NCBI GenBank assembly: GCA_019925105.1
Contig: JAHGAU010000016.1
Location: 1,170,084 to 1,234,083, forward strand
From: Niebla homalea
Lineage: Eukaryota; Ascomycota; Lecanoromycetes; Lecanorales; Ramalinaceae
Length of the DNA stretch: 64,000 nt
Direction: 5' to 3'
Each line of letters starts with the position of its first letter. Position 1 is the stretch's first letter. Of this stretch, positions 1 through 10,692 are shown in pieces. The position numbers and the translations under genes were made by a program. The notes under the pieces are model-generated. The model was not told the origin of the DNA and searched no databases. It saw only the letters and a list, made by a program, of their open reading frames with translations.

Positions 1-403
1 TGCAGGACGTGTTGGTGGCAAGGCAAGGTGTTTATTGGAGCACCTGGTGGTATGTTTCTGAGTAATGGATGCAAGTATGTTTTGTATGCCTGCACTCTCC
101 TTTTCAGAAAATGACACTACAATAGCACCTTGACAAGTTGGACACTGTGAGACCACCGACAATATAGCAACACCCTTACAAGCTGGGAACAGACTTGTAA
201 TACTCAGTAACGGTATCACAGATTAGGTATGTAAGATCCTATCCATCCAGCTCTCTGCTTCCTTCTCTTGTATTTTGCCTTCCACAGCACCCGATCCAGT
301 CCCTGACACTATTACATCTAACACAACAAGGATCACATCATCGTCACCTTCTTTTGCTCCTCGCAATCAAATCACCTGAGCTCAAAGGCAGTTCAGAGCA
401 AGA
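1..403. other. Intergenic, no gene seen
   Basis: I see no convincing coding region here. It is ordinary mixed-composition sequence lying upstream of the 2EXR-like reading frame that starts at 404, so it may hold that gene's promoter. No clear TATA box or repeat stands out. Confidence 0.4.
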
Positions 404-1247
404 ATGTCAGACATTGTTGTCGCCCACAGCAATGACGTGTCAATGACACATTCTGAGCAGATCCGTCTTGGTCCTGGCGACGAACTAGCAAGCACCAAAG
501 CCCCGTCGTCCCGTCTCCTCATGCTCCCGCTGGAGATACGTGAGGAGAACCTTCGGCTGACTCTCCCCTTCTGCTCCGCCGATGAATTCTTTCCCAGTGA
601 ATATGTCTGGCATCTTGGCAGTACATCCGTACTGCCCGCCTGCCACCAGCTGCACAGTGAAGGAATGCCCATCATCTACTCCTTCAATTCCTCTGAACAT
701 GAGTCATCAGGTTTGGGCTGCCCCCAATATTATCGATCAAGATATCACGATCTTCCTTGACACCTCCGACAGCCTTGTTCGGCTTGTAGGGACCATTCCG
801 CAAATTTATCCAAACACAACCTACAGGCTGTGGCCTCCCACCTCCCCCATTTCCTGTACAACATGGTTTTAGTTGAAGCAGCTGCGGACGACATACACTG
901 GTTTGATGCACGATTGGCTATGAAGGATTCGTGGGAACGGTGTGTCCATGCGGGATATGTTGCTGCCGAGGATGCGGTTGTCTATACGGGAGCAAAGGAG
1001 ATACGTATGTCGGAGATTGAGGATGAGGTGAGAAGGGCAGCGGAGGTGCTGTTGTGGTGCCGAGCAAGAACGCTGAGACAGGTGACTGTACTTTGGAGAA
1101 GGCAGGCGAAAAGTGATGTTTTCGGCATGCTATCTGTGTAGCGCCGAGAACAGGGAAATGATTCTGAAGACGTTGAGTGACTTGGGGGTGCCGATTGAAG
1201 GGGATTTAAGCTATTTTGCAAAAAGAAGATGGGTCGGTAGGACATGA
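404..1247 (+). pseudogene. 2EXR/F-box-like small protein, probable pseudogene
   Basis: The N-terminus has the motif RLLMLPLEIREENLRL followed by EYVWHLGSTSVL and CHQLHSEG, the pattern of fungal 2EXR/F-box-like proteins of unknown function. The frame opens at 404, meets a TGA at 758-760, and the same frame is open again from 761 to 1141. A +1 shift near 1115-1140 is then needed to reach a C-terminal segment (DLGVPIEGDLSYF, ending at 1247) whose counterpart occurs in the inverted gene at 1604-2319. No good GT-AG intron removes the TGA or the shift, so I read it as a decaying copy. It could still be a gene with introns I failed to place. Function unknown. Confidence 0.55.
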
Positions 1248-1603
1248 GTTTAGGCGAGTGACAGGTCTACGAATAGAAGATCGGGACCCGGACACACAAG
1301 CTTGTTTAACATCCGATGAGCCTCAAAAGCTCAAAAGTAGGACATATTCGTCCATTCAGATCAACAATAGTCGGACTCAAATCTCCAAGGATGGTCATTC
1401 GACATCATGAGACCATGCTCACCATCTTTGTGGAGGTCATCTTTTTCTCCTATCTGCCTGCTGCTTAGCGATGTGTCTCGCGGCTCGCAATCCACTGCTC
1501 CTCTTTCTTTCTCCAAATCTTGCTCTCAACCGCTACGCGTCCACGTGGGCTTCACTCACCCAGTCGAGGAAGTAATCCTCTCCTTTTCCATCCATCAACT
1601 TCC

Positions 1604-2319
1604 CTACTCCAAGAAAGTCAAATCCTCTTCCACCGGAACTCCCAACCCACTTAGTATCTCGAGAATGCTCTGCCACGAAGGAGGAGGATACGACCTCCAT
1701 TGCACCAGTATCTTTCTCAACCCCTTGGCCCTTGGCCTCAGCAAATGGTCCACGGCTTCTTCGACATGCCGCGCCGGAACAGTCGACCCAGCTCGGCTTC
1801 GTCGGAGAGGATGTCGACCCATTGCGCGACGTCTGCGCCGCCACAGACGATCTCGAGGATCCAAAGCTGCATCAGTGCTAAATTGTGGGGCGCGAGCGCC
1901 TCGGGCGAGAACCACCTCTCGAGGATCCTCTCCGAGTGTCCGTGGTCTGGACGTAGCATTCCGAGACCACGCTTGCAGTCTTCGCAATTGTGGCGGCTTA
2001 TGTAGTTCGGATTGGGGTACCGGACGCAAAACGCGTCATCATCACTCTACGACCTGATGACCAGATTCACCGGATTCTTAGCGTACATGACTTCGGTGCC
2101 TTCCTCGTGGAGCTGATGGCAAGTGCGTAGGACCGAGGTACTTCCAAGATGCCAGATGTACTCTACTTCCTCATCGATGGTTGTGTAAGGGAGTGCGAGC
2201 CGAAGGATCTCGCGACGTGTCTCCAAGGGTAGAGTGAGGAGACGGGACGGTGTGATCGTGTTGCTGCCTGTGGGAGCAATAGGCTGCTCACCGCTTTGAA
2301 TCAGGATCATGTTGCTCAT
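1604..2319 (-). pseudogene. 2EXR/F-box-like small protein, inverted paralog, probable pseudogene
   Basis: This minus-strand gene shares RLLTLPLETRREILRL, EYIWHLGSTSVL and CHQLHEEG with the plus-strand gene at 404-1247, so the two are inverted paralogs. From the ATG at 2319 the frame reaches a TAG at 2047-2049 and continues open in the same frame to 1738 (with ...YPNPNYISRHNCEDCKRG directly after the stop). A further frame change is needed to reach the paralogous C-terminus VPVEEDLTFLE ending at 1604. The TAG is what a CAG would become by C-to-T change in CpA context. No canonical donor (GTAAGT/GTATGT type) flanks the stop. Probably non-functional; function of the family unknown. Confidence 0.55.
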
Positions 2320-2989
2320 GAACGGGCGGGGAGAAGTCGGAGCTGTGGATGGTAGCCGTCGACATTGCAGTGTGGACTCTGATCAATTGGGATAGTTGAC
2401 TTGATTCGAGTGAGAACCGGAGATGATGATATGATGATCTCGTATGAGCCACGTCAGAGGTTAATTTGCACTCACTGGCTGAGATGATTTCAGCATGTAC
2501 TTCACCTTGGGTGAGGCTCTACGTGGAGGCAGTAGGATCCGTGCAAGTCCATTTCAATTCAACCAAGTGAACAAACAACGTGTGGTCCTTCGTAAAAGAA
2601 CAGATCCTTGACACAGGACAATCAATCATCGGGAAGAAGTGTCTTACGAGAGCGTCGGTGTATAAGCCTGGGGTTCTGATCCCCGTTGGAGACAAGAGAC
2701 GAAGTGGGGAGGCTTACTGGAATGAGAGCGGTATGGGGTGGGGAGGGGGGAAGATTCCCAAACGATTGCGAATTGCGGTTGGAGGTAGGAAGCATAGAGG
2801 TTTGAAGATTGCGAGCGGCGACGATCTGCGTGATCTGGCAACACCGTCGAGATACGTTGATCTTTTGTGAACACCAATCTTTCTCCCGTTCGACTTTGCT
2901 CTTAACAACGTGACTCGCGCCGCGCGTCATCACTTCTCCTTCTTATGATCTCTGCCCTCTTTCCAGAGAAGTATCTTCCCCTGAAAGTA
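2320..2989. other. Intergenic, no gene seen
   Basis: This stretch lies between the 5' end of the inverted 2EXR-like copy and the 3' end of BRX1. Short open frames on both strands overlap each other and match no family I recognise. I see no tRNA or repeat. Confidence 0.4.
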
Positions 2990-4148
2990 TTAGGCGAACA
3001 ACACCCTCTCCTCCAACTCTCCCCTCTTCCTTCTCCCCACACCCGTCCGCAGCCCCAACTCCCCTTTCCGCCCCTTGCTCTCCACACCCTGTTCGCTTCT
3101 CGCCCGATACCTCCCCGCCTTACTCATGCGCACTTCCCGCCGGACTTGGTTGGGGCTCACAAACTCCTTATTTTCGTAGATGACGGGACCGCCGAAGCTC
3201 CCCTCCAGAATGACGATGGGGGTGAGGACGAACCGGGGACCGATTTCCACCAGACTGAGTTCTGTCTCTCCTGCCATCTTCTTCTTCTTCTCGGCCGCCA
3301 CTTTTTTCGACTTTGGAGGATCTTCCACCATGTTGCTCGCCGGCGTAGTATCCTCCCCCTCCTTTCGCGCGTCCGCTTTGGACACGTCGGACTCACGGAT
3401 CTCGAAGCAGCGTATCCACACTTTGCCGTCGGCGAAGGTGAAGCCCATCACATGGTCCACAAACGGCTTGGTCTTTCTTGCATTAGGCGGGACGCCAAAG
3501 ATGTGGGTGAGGAGGTCTTTGATGAGGAGGAGGGCAGGGGAGGAGGTGAAGGTGGAGTCGAAGGAGAGGAGGGGCCGAGAACCGCGGAGGCAGTTGCCGG
3601 GGAAGTGGAGTTCGGATGTGGTGTGTACTGTTCCACTATTGTATCAGTATTGGTGTGCGCAGGATATTGGGGGTGGGGGAAAGGGGGGCGCATTTCGGCA
3701 GGATGATGCGGAGGGAGGAAGGGAGGTCTAGGAGACAGCAAGGTCCAGCAGGAGTAAGGAGGAAGGTCTTACAATTCTGCAAATGCATCTTCACCGTCGG
3801 CCCATTCGGCGCCTTGCTCATCCACACGTATAGATCTTTCCCCTTGCGCGCCTCGAAGAACAACACATTGTTGCAGTTATACAACTCGGCCAGCTCGTTC
3901 AGCTGGTAGAGCTTTGTTTTCGTGTCGAGTTTGGCGTCTTTGCGGCTGTGGGGAAGGAGGGCGTAGATGTCGTTGAGGAGGTGTCGGTGGCGATAGGTCA
4001 CGCCACGAGAGGAGAGGATGAGGACACGTTGACGGGGGGCTTTGGGAGTGGAGGAGGAGGTGGTGCCGTTGGTGGATGTGGGGTTTGTTGTTGGGGAGGC
4101 GGTGAGTTTGGAGGTGGAGCCGGAGAGGGTCTTGTATGCGGAGGGCAT
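2990..4148 (-). CDS. BRX1: Ribosome biogenesis protein BRX1 (Brix domain)
   Basis: Two exons, 4148-3773 and 3627-2990, encode 337 residues. The 145-nt intron (3772-3628) has GTAAGA and CAG ends and splits an Asn codon. The Brix domain runs from about residue 40 (PRQRVLILSSRGVTYRHRHL) through KMHLQNLHTTSELHFPGN across the splice junction, then GSRPLLSFDSTF, GVPPNARKTKPFVDHVMGF and EGSFGGPVIYENKEFVSPNQ. The basic tail with KGELGLRT and terminal RVLFA is as in fungal orthologs. In yeast Brx1 is a nucleolar factor needed for 60S subunit assembly, with Ebp2. The N-terminal 35 residues are Ser/Thr-rich and the stretch KKVAAEKKKKM is a charged insertion. Length is normal and no lesion is visible. 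It is divergently arranged with the HET gene at 4832. Confidence 0.95.
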
Positions 4149-4831
4149 CCTGTGAAGGGGGACGAGATGAGATGATGTTGGAGGAAAGGCGAGCGCGAAT
4201 ACAAGGACCGGCGGTGGCGGTATTGTGGTAGGCTTTGAAATTTCCTCTCAGGTCGTGATTGTGATTGTGGAAGTGAAGGTGCGATAAATCCAGCGCCTGG
4301 GCAGAACTCAATTAAGGGCTCACCCCGGCGGTCCGTACCTTTATAGGGTGCAAAGCTTATTACAACATAGGGGCCAAGGGGATATGCCAAGTCAGCCAAC
4401 CTACCTGGAACATGTTGTCGCTGGTGTAGATAGAAGATCATTCTCCCCCCCCCAATTAATTTGATCTGTTATATTCGTGTACTATTAAACATCCAAAGAG
4501 GCTAGCGCCATGTTTTCCATCGAACAAGGCTGACAATAGCGGGGTTCTCCAGTCTCCTCCCTTTACAGTCTTCTGTCCTCTCTTCATCCATTTTCGCAAA
4601 CACTCTCAAACTCCCTGCCCGGCAGATTGCCCTCAAAGAGTGCGATACCTCCGATCTTCGACTGCGGAGTTCCAAACTTCCCTTGGATTTGCACAACCGG
4701 CTTCCTCGGCACCTGCAGATGGCTGCGACGCCCTCACCGTGCGATTGATCGTCTGAAGACCCGACAGACTTTGGTTGAACGAGCCTCATCATCGGCCGTG
4801 TTGCCATCTGCATTTGGTCACACTTGAGAAG
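4149..4831. other. Divergent intergenic region between BRX1 and the HET gene
   Basis: Both flanking genes are transcribed away from this 680-bp region, so it should hold both promoters. A short C-run lies at about 4443-4453 and a TTTATAG box at 4340-4346. Overlapping open frames here look like spurious readings of GC-rich sequence. Confidence 0.4.
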
Positions 4832-6646
4832 ATGCACCTTCTGCACACCACCAGACTCGAATTGCAAGAATTCATTGGAAGTGACATTCCCAAATACGCA
4901 ATCCTCTCTCACACATGGGGCGACCAAGAGGTCCTGTTTCGCCACGTTTGGAACACCAAGTTCCCCTCAGATGACTCGCTGGGAAGCAACAAGATTCGTA
5001 ATGCGTGCGCCCAAGCAGTCAAGGATGGTTGGGACTACATCTGGATCGACACTTGCTGTATCAACAAAGAGAGCAGTGCAGAACTGTCCGAGGCCATCAA
5101 TTCCATGTATCAGTGGTATAAGGCCTCTGAAGTATGCTATGCATTTCTGGCGGATGTGTCACCCAGAGCAAAAATGTTCAAAGAGAGCCGGTGGTTTACG
5201 CGCGGTTGGACCTTACAAGAACTTCTGGCACCGCGACTGGTGGAATTCTACGATCAGGACTGGCATTACGTTGCAAGTAAGGGCTTGAGAAGTAAAGATG
5301 TTTCATTCTTGGCCGGATTAGCCAAAGTGACTGGCATCCCGATGCGATTCTTGAACAAGGAACGAACTCCAAGTATTGCCCAAAAGATGTCGTGGGTGGC
5401 TAGGAGACAGACGAAGAGGGGGGAGGATATTGCATACTGCATGCTCGGCCTCTTCGACGTTAATATGCCGCTTCTTTACGGCGAAGGTGAGACGAAAGCC
5501 TTCTTCAGGTTGCAAAAAAAGATTTTGAAAATCTCACAAGACGATTCTATATTTGCATGGAACAATCCATCTCTATGGTGTAGTGGACTCTTGGCCCAGT
5601 CTCCCTACGACTTTGTTGACTGCGGAAGCATAGAGAGAGGGTTAAACTCGTTGGCACCCGGAGGAAGACGTCGGCCACCTGGAATGACCAGCCTAGGTGT
5701 TGACATGGAACTCCCCGTAACTGACCTTTGTGGTGACCTGTGTCGACTCTGGGAAAGCTATTCTGTTCTTTTGGCTTGTTACAAATCGGGGCATGATTGT
5801 CCAGGGCGGCTTCTTCTACATATTCAATTCTTTGCTGATCCTGAGATGTGGACGGAGACACGAAACCATTCAAGATTTGTAGACATGCGTAATTTGATCC
5901 AAGCCAGGAAATTAAACATTCGCAGTGTCCAAACAGAACACCCAATATTCGAGTTACTCAATCATGCTGGGCCCAAGCGTCAAGTGATTTTCCGTCAGAC
6001 ACGTTCTATAAGTAGGTCAGATTCTTGGCATGACATGGAACTCGGGGCAACCTCCTGGTTTAAAGAAGCCAGCGTGCCTGAGCATGTCGCACCGCCTGAT
6101 GTGAATTTCAAGGTTGGCGGAGACATTTTCAGATCTTACAGTAGAGGGAATCGCTCCTACCAAAGCTTGAGGAACAATGGAGAATTACCACAACTCATTG
6201 ATATTCTCAAAGGCACAGATATCACTTCATCACCAACTGCTCAAGAACGCCCGTGCGGCCTCCTCTTACGCCAAATACATCATGAAGATCAACACATCCT
6301 TCTTCGCTGGTGCTTTGATGGCGATGAAACGCCGTCAGTTGAGATTTTGTACTTGGTGGCGAATGTTCACGATTCAGATGTCTCACATGGAGGCTTCCGA
6401 AAGCCTTCCAGTTTCTTTCAGGTTTGGGGCGCTGGAATGTCATTACCTCGAGGGGATTTGGGCTCTGTTGAGATTCTTTCCAGAGCTTTGTCTCGTCAGG
6501 GGGCTAGAACCGCGGTTGAGGTGGATCAGAGAACGGGCACCTTTATATGGATTTCATTATTAGATCATCAGGATCATGGTGACGATGCAGTATGGACTAT
6601 AGAGATTGATAAGGCCTCAGATAATTATCCTTCTTCGGATGTCTAG
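4832..6646 (+). CDS. HET domain protein (heterokaryon incompatibility type)
   Basis: One uninterrupted exon of 604 residues. I chose the ATG at 4832 because the family begins MxLLxT (here MHLLHTTRLELQEF); an in-frame ATG at 4775 would add 19 unrelated residues. HET motifs run in order: YAILSHTWGDQEVLF (about 22-36), GWDYIWIDTCCINKESSAEL (about 68-87), SMYQWYKASEVCYAFLADV (about 92-110), SRWFTRGWTLQELLAP (about 118-133). GEDIAYCMLGLFDVNMPLLYGEG and FRLQKKILKISQDDSIFAW follow, typical of HET proteins with a DUF8212-like segment. HET domains trigger death-like reactions in vegetative incompatibility. The C-terminal 300 residues are not recognised and may be the ligand-sensing or specificity part. 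No lesion is visible. Confidence 0.92.
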   Translation: MHLLHTTRLELQEFIGSDIPKYAILSHTWGDQEVLFRHVWNTKFPSDDSLGSNKIRNACAQAVKDGWDYIWIDTCCINKESSAELSEAINSMYQWYKASEVCYAFLADVSPRAKMFKESRWFTRGWTLQELLAPRLVEFYDQDWHYVASKGLRSKDVSFLAGLAKVTGIPMRFLNKERTPSIAQKMSWVARRQTKRGEDIAYCMLGLFDVNMPLLYGEGETKAFFRLQKKILKISQDDSIFAWNNPSLWCSGLLAQSPYDFVDCGSIERGLNSLAPGGRRRPPGMTSLGVDMELPVTDLCGDLCRLWESYSVLLACYKSGHDCPGRLLLHIQFFADPEMWTETRNHSRFVDMRNLIQARKLNIRSVQTEHPIFELLNHAGPKRQVIFRQTRSISRSDSWHDMELGATSWFKEASVPEHVAPPDVNFKVGGDIFRSYSRGNRSYQSLRNNGELPQLIDILKGTDITSSPTAQERPCGLLLRQIHHEDQHILLRWCFDGDETPSVEILYLVANVHDSDVSHGGFRKPSSFFQVWGAGMSLPRGDLGSVEILSRALSRQGARTAVEVDQRTGTFIWISLLDHQDHGDDAVWTIEIDKASDNYPSSDV

Positions 6647-8320
6647 AGATTGAATGATTGGACAACGCATGATTCCGTCCCTTTATTATTGAGCAAAGAT
6701 CAAACGTACACACGCAAGTCAGATCGCTGCCCTGTGGCTCAAATGCTGTTCATCCAGATAGGTACCTTATGGCAGTCTGATTTCCGAAAGGAGTTGCAAG
6801 GCACCGGTGATTGCACCATCAAAGAGAATGAGTAAGGCATACCGTTGCCTCCTCATGCAGCCCAACTGTATTGCAGTGACATCAATGATCCAATACTCTT
6901 TAATGCCAATCGACGATTCAGCTGGATCGGGCTTAAAGCTGGGAGGACTCCTACATGCATGATGGCCGCGCCGGAAAACACGTCTTCACCCGCCCCCCTG
7001 TGAGATCAAGTCCCGCCAACCTGCAAAAACACTATGGACCTCATGGGCAAGGACGGACTGATATGCGTGGTGCTTAGCGAGTTGCTTACAGAAGTCGAGC
7101 AAGTAATGCATGGCTGGTGGCCAGTCCATTCTCACAGAACGTGCGCTTGCTCTTTGCGTAGCAGGCGAAGGTGGCGGGTTCTTGATAATTCGGGAAGAAG
7201 GTCGCTTCCCTCTTCTCCGCAGTGTTCTCGCACGCATATGATCGTATGCAGAACTCGCATAGCATCTCATGCTTCTGAAAACCTAGTTGCCGCGGCTCGG
7301 TGCGGAATCGCTGAGAAGTACTGGCTGCTGAGATTATGTCAAATACTTGGCCAGCTGGATGCCGCTATCGACCTTGGTTCGTATGTGAGCCTCCTCTGGC
7401 TGCTGCTATTGATCATCACGAAGGAGCGATTTACATAACGTGAAGGCTCTTGGGCGAAGTGGCCAGGCGTGATCAGCACACGCGTTGTTTGTAGTGCCTT
7501 TCCCTCAACTTGAAGAGCTTGATCATGATATGTCTCTTGAGGAGACATGCTCTGATCTTTCATCTCGCTTCTGCAGCGATGTAATAGCTTCCCCTCTCAA
7601 CTCTTCCCATCCAGCAGTCTCGCCACCACTGCAAATAGTCAATTTTTTGGCATGACAAGAAAAGGTACAGTCCCGCTCCCCTGACCCCTCGAATCGCCCT
7701 CTTCTGCCCACAGGCGCAGCTCTTTCCATCCTCTCTTCTCAATACTCTGAACAACGTTCACTGACTCAGCCTCTTCCATCACGCCGCACACTATAAGTCA
7801 TTCTCATGTCGACCTCCACTTTGCTCTTCAAGTACTCCTCTCCCTCTCAATCCCGCCACGGCAGTCTACATCACCAGTAGCCAACACAGCCAGAATATCA
7901 CCCTCCATGGGACACATCTTCGACTGTGTTTTCATTACAACTAGCGACGACAACGTCTTCGAGATAGTGGCCAATACGCTCAAAGATGTTAAGATAACGG
8001 GTCGTGCGGCGGTGAAGACTCTGCGGGTTTGGACATGGTTTGAAGGGGTGGGAGAGCGAGAAGGAGAGGAAGCACAGGGGATGTACTGGGTAAAGGGCGT
8101 GCCGTGCGTTGATTTGGGTGGGAGGGGCCATTAGGGACGGAGCTTGTGAATTTGTGCGATTGATGTATGAGTTGCACGATGTAGCCGGGAGCGAGGTCGC
8201 AGGGGATGGCTGGTTGTGGGTCTTAGCTCGGCGATGAGCGGTTCTTCTCGAGAAATGCAAGGTCAAACATGAGGGAAATCTGTTGAACAGAGCTTGTGCC
8301 TCAGCAGAAGATAGTATCTG
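6647..8320. other. Intergenic, about 1.7 kb, no supported gene
   Basis: Several short frames exist (for example one of 75 codons at 7907-8134, plus strand), but they overlap on opposite strands and carry no recognised motif. If one is real, 7907-8134 is the best candidate because it starts in good context after a pyrimidine-rich stretch. I do not call it. Confidence 0.4.
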
Positions 8321-10012
8321 TCATTGCCCCACCGTGCGACCCTTCAACCGGCACCAGCGCTCAAACGGCTTCCTTGGAATCAGGCCAGTCTCATCCTCCA
8401 TAGTACCCTCCGCATCCCATATTGCCGATTGCCAGCCTTCCCTGGTCGCCAACGTCGCATTCGCCAGAGCCATCTTGAACGCCATGAAGAGCCCTGCGCG
8501 GGGGTTGACCGCCGCTGCCTGCAATCCGAGCTGGACAACTTCGGCAGCGTAGCCCTGAGCATCGTCTTCATAGGCCTGCCCATAGCGAGGGCTCAAAGCA
8601 ACCAGCAAGCGACTGGTCATGATGAGGCTTCCGAGACAGACGCCGAGGAGCTCCATGCGCTTGTCTGAATGCGCGTTGACGTGGTTCGAGACGAAGGTGT
8701 TGTATTGTCGGCGCCATGACCCCAGCGCGGACCTGGTACTCTGGAGTTTGGAGATGAGGGCAATCGTCGCGATTTGTCTTGCGAACTCTGGATTACAGAT
8801 TATTGATTGAACTTCATGGAGGATTCCTGCGATTGGAATAATGAGCAGCCATAGCGAGACGGAGAGGAAGCTACATTCGGACATGTCATCGTGATGTAGG
8901 ATGCAAGACTCCAACGTGTTTTGCCATTCGGGTTCTTCTAGAAAGCATGGCTTGTCACTGATGACCGCCTCCGTGAACTGCAGGGGATGTGAGCAAAGGG
9001 TTGATGAAACGTGGATTAGACGTACGATTGGACCGATCTGGCCGAGCAGCAGAGCCTTTTCATATTGGGTGCTGTAACCGCTGGGTCCTCGAAGACGAAT
9101 CAGGGCTGCGGCGCCGCTGACGTGATACTCCCACGCTTTGGGTTTCCAGCTTGCTAGTAGCTGTACGGGATCATAAGCAACGTGTTCGATCAAAGATGTG
9201 AGAAGAGACAGAGGAAAGGCATGAGTTACCTCATGCAGCGCCATGACTTCAGTCGCGCAGAGGACATCTGGAGCGACAGATTGGCTTGGATCACTCAGCG
9301 CTTTCTGCAGGCTGGCTATGGCGACCGCATACTGTCTCAAAGACTCCGGACTTGGGAGACCAGTCGGTGATGACAAATGGTCATGTACCCGAGAGAAAAC
9401 GCAAAGGACGGCACTATCAAGGCATGGCGTGGTACCCCAACGACTGGGTACATAGGACAAGAAAGACCATTGGCGATGACGTAGGATGTCGATGAGATAG
9501 GAAGCTTTGGTTGAAAGCTGCTGAGCGGTGATGCGGCTGACGTGGTAAGTGGTGAGGGCGGACAAATCCAGGATATCAATGAAACCCTTGGAGCGCATTG
9601 CCTCGTAGCCAGTCAAGGGCATGTTAGCGGGGATAGTCGATCTTTCTGGAGATGAACGCCTGAGGGTGGGGGCAGGCATTGAGGACAATGCTGGTGGTGG
9701 GATAGAATCAGGCTGAATTGTGATAGTCTTGGTCGTCTGTTCCTGGTACCGAAGCGTAGAGGGTTTCGTCCCAGTGGTGGGCGTGTCATCTTGATCCGAT
9801 CTATCATGGCTCACGTATGTGACACGGCTTTTCTGCGGGGGCAATTGACGTAGATTCACTTTGCCGTAGTTTCCTCGCTGTCTTCTTGCGGCCGCTGCTT
9901 TGGCCATTGCCTGCTTCCGAATGGCGAGACGAGCGCCATTGCTTGCAGGTAAGCGAGAGTCAGATGTGTTTATGAAGATGAATGCATCAGTAGGGGACAT
10001 CCTGACCTGCAA
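8321..10012 (-). CDS. Fungal transcription-factor-like protein (Fungal_trans_2-type, no visible zinc cluster)
   Basis: A single exon of 563 residues. The N-terminus (DAFIFINTSDSRLPASNG, then IRKQAMAKAAAARRQRGNYG) matches the short basic head typical of fungal regulators of the Fungal_trans_2/DUF3468 class that start with a FxFVNxxxP motif and basic residues instead of a Cys6 zinc cluster. A Pro/Ser/Thr-rich linker follows to about residue 120. The rest is helical, with DILDLSALTTYHVS, VMALHEVTHAF, EYHVSGAAALIRLRGPSGY and MELLGVCLGSLI, the pattern of the middle-homology region. Expected role: nuclear regulation of transcription, targets unknown. No Cys6 cluster could be found upstream, so DNA binding is uncertain. 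Confidence 0.8.
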   Translation of the reverse strand: MQVRMSPTDAFIFINTSDSRLPASNGARLAIRKQAMAKAAAARRQRGNYGKVNLRQLPPQKSRVTYVSHDRSDQDDTPTTGTKPSTLRYQEQTTKTITIQPDSIPPPALSSMPAPTLRRSSPERSTIPANMPLTGYEAMRSKGFIDILDLSALTTYHVSRITAQQLSTKASYLIDILRHRQWSFLSYVPSRWGTTPCLDSAVLCVFSRVHDHLSSPTGLPSPESLRQYAVAIASLQKALSDPSQSVAPDVLCATEVMALHEVTHAFPLSLLTSLIEHVAYDPVQLLASWKPKAWEYHVSGAAALIRLRGPSGYSTQYEKALLLGQIGPIVRLIHVSSTLCSHPLQFTEAVISDKPCFLEEPEWQNTLESCILHHDDMSECSFLSVSLWLLIIPIAGILHEVQSIICNPEFARQIATIALISKLQSTRSALGSWRRQYNTFVSNHVNAHSDKRMELLGVCLGSLIMTSRLLVALSPRYGQAYEDDAQGYAAEVVQLGLQAAAVNPRAGLFMAFKMALANATLATREGWQSAIWDAEGTMEDETGLIPRKPFERWCRLKGRTVGQ

Positions 10013-10692
10013 TCATTCCCGAAAAGCTGAGAACTGCTGTGGTACTCTCTAGGACAGTGTAACTACCTCCTGAGTTGAGAAGAAGCTTAATTGTTCAGCT
10101 GGGTCCCTGCTTTCGTGGACGGCATCATGTGGTCGACAGAAAAATGCGCGAGTATGACCAAGCATGATTACGAAGATGGACAGCTCGCTCATGCATCCCG
10201 AGCGAGTTGTCAAATAAGCATGGGCTGATAATACTTGGTAAATACTTTATGGTGGCCAGGGTACTGACGTCCTGTTACGGACTAGTGTGCTTCTGGCGTG
10301 GAGCCCGGTCCACTAGCTTCCATTCAGAATGATGACTCAAAGTTGACCATTGCTTTTTACGGAAAATAGTACCCTGGCAACTGGCTCGTCCCTCCTGATC
10401 AAATGTCTCAATCAACAGTACTTTCGGTACTTTCAGTTGCATTATACCGTGTTTCCGGATCAAGCAATTGGTACCCTTGTCTGGCTAGTTGGCGATGATG
10501 GTGATATTGGTGTTGCTCGCATTGTGCTTTCCTGATAAGGATTGCCTTTCGTATCGTAGTATAAAGGGGTGGATGTGCTGCTTCAGTGCTGTTATCTCTT
10601 CACCTCCCAAGGCCTTCATCTCGGACACCATCGTACAATACAAAGAGCATCAGCTGTCTCTGCTATCCTCAGTCGAATCATAGCTATCCGCC
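10013..10692. other. Divergent intergenic region with promoter of the carbonic anhydrase gene
   Basis: This region separates the minus-strand regulator gene from the plus-strand carbonic anhydrase. Apart from the TATA-like box listed separately, I see only AT-leaning non-coding sequence without repeats. Confidence 0.4.
10560..10566 (+). promoter_or_regulatory. Candidate TATA box of the carbonic anhydrase gene
   Basis: The sequence TATAAAG lies about 130 nt upstream of the start codon at 10693, in a pyrimidine-rich leader, at a spacing usual for fungal promoters. Position and sequence only; not proven. Confidence 0.4.

Noticed and set aside
2640..2700. A GGTTCTGATCCCC stretch resembling a tRNA T-arm
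   Set aside because: No acceptor stem or D-arm of proper spacing could be paired around it.
2945..3731. Long plus-strand frames (up to 253 codons) over BRX1
   Set aside because: They are antisense to the clear BRX1 exons and have Pro/Arg-rich shadow composition.
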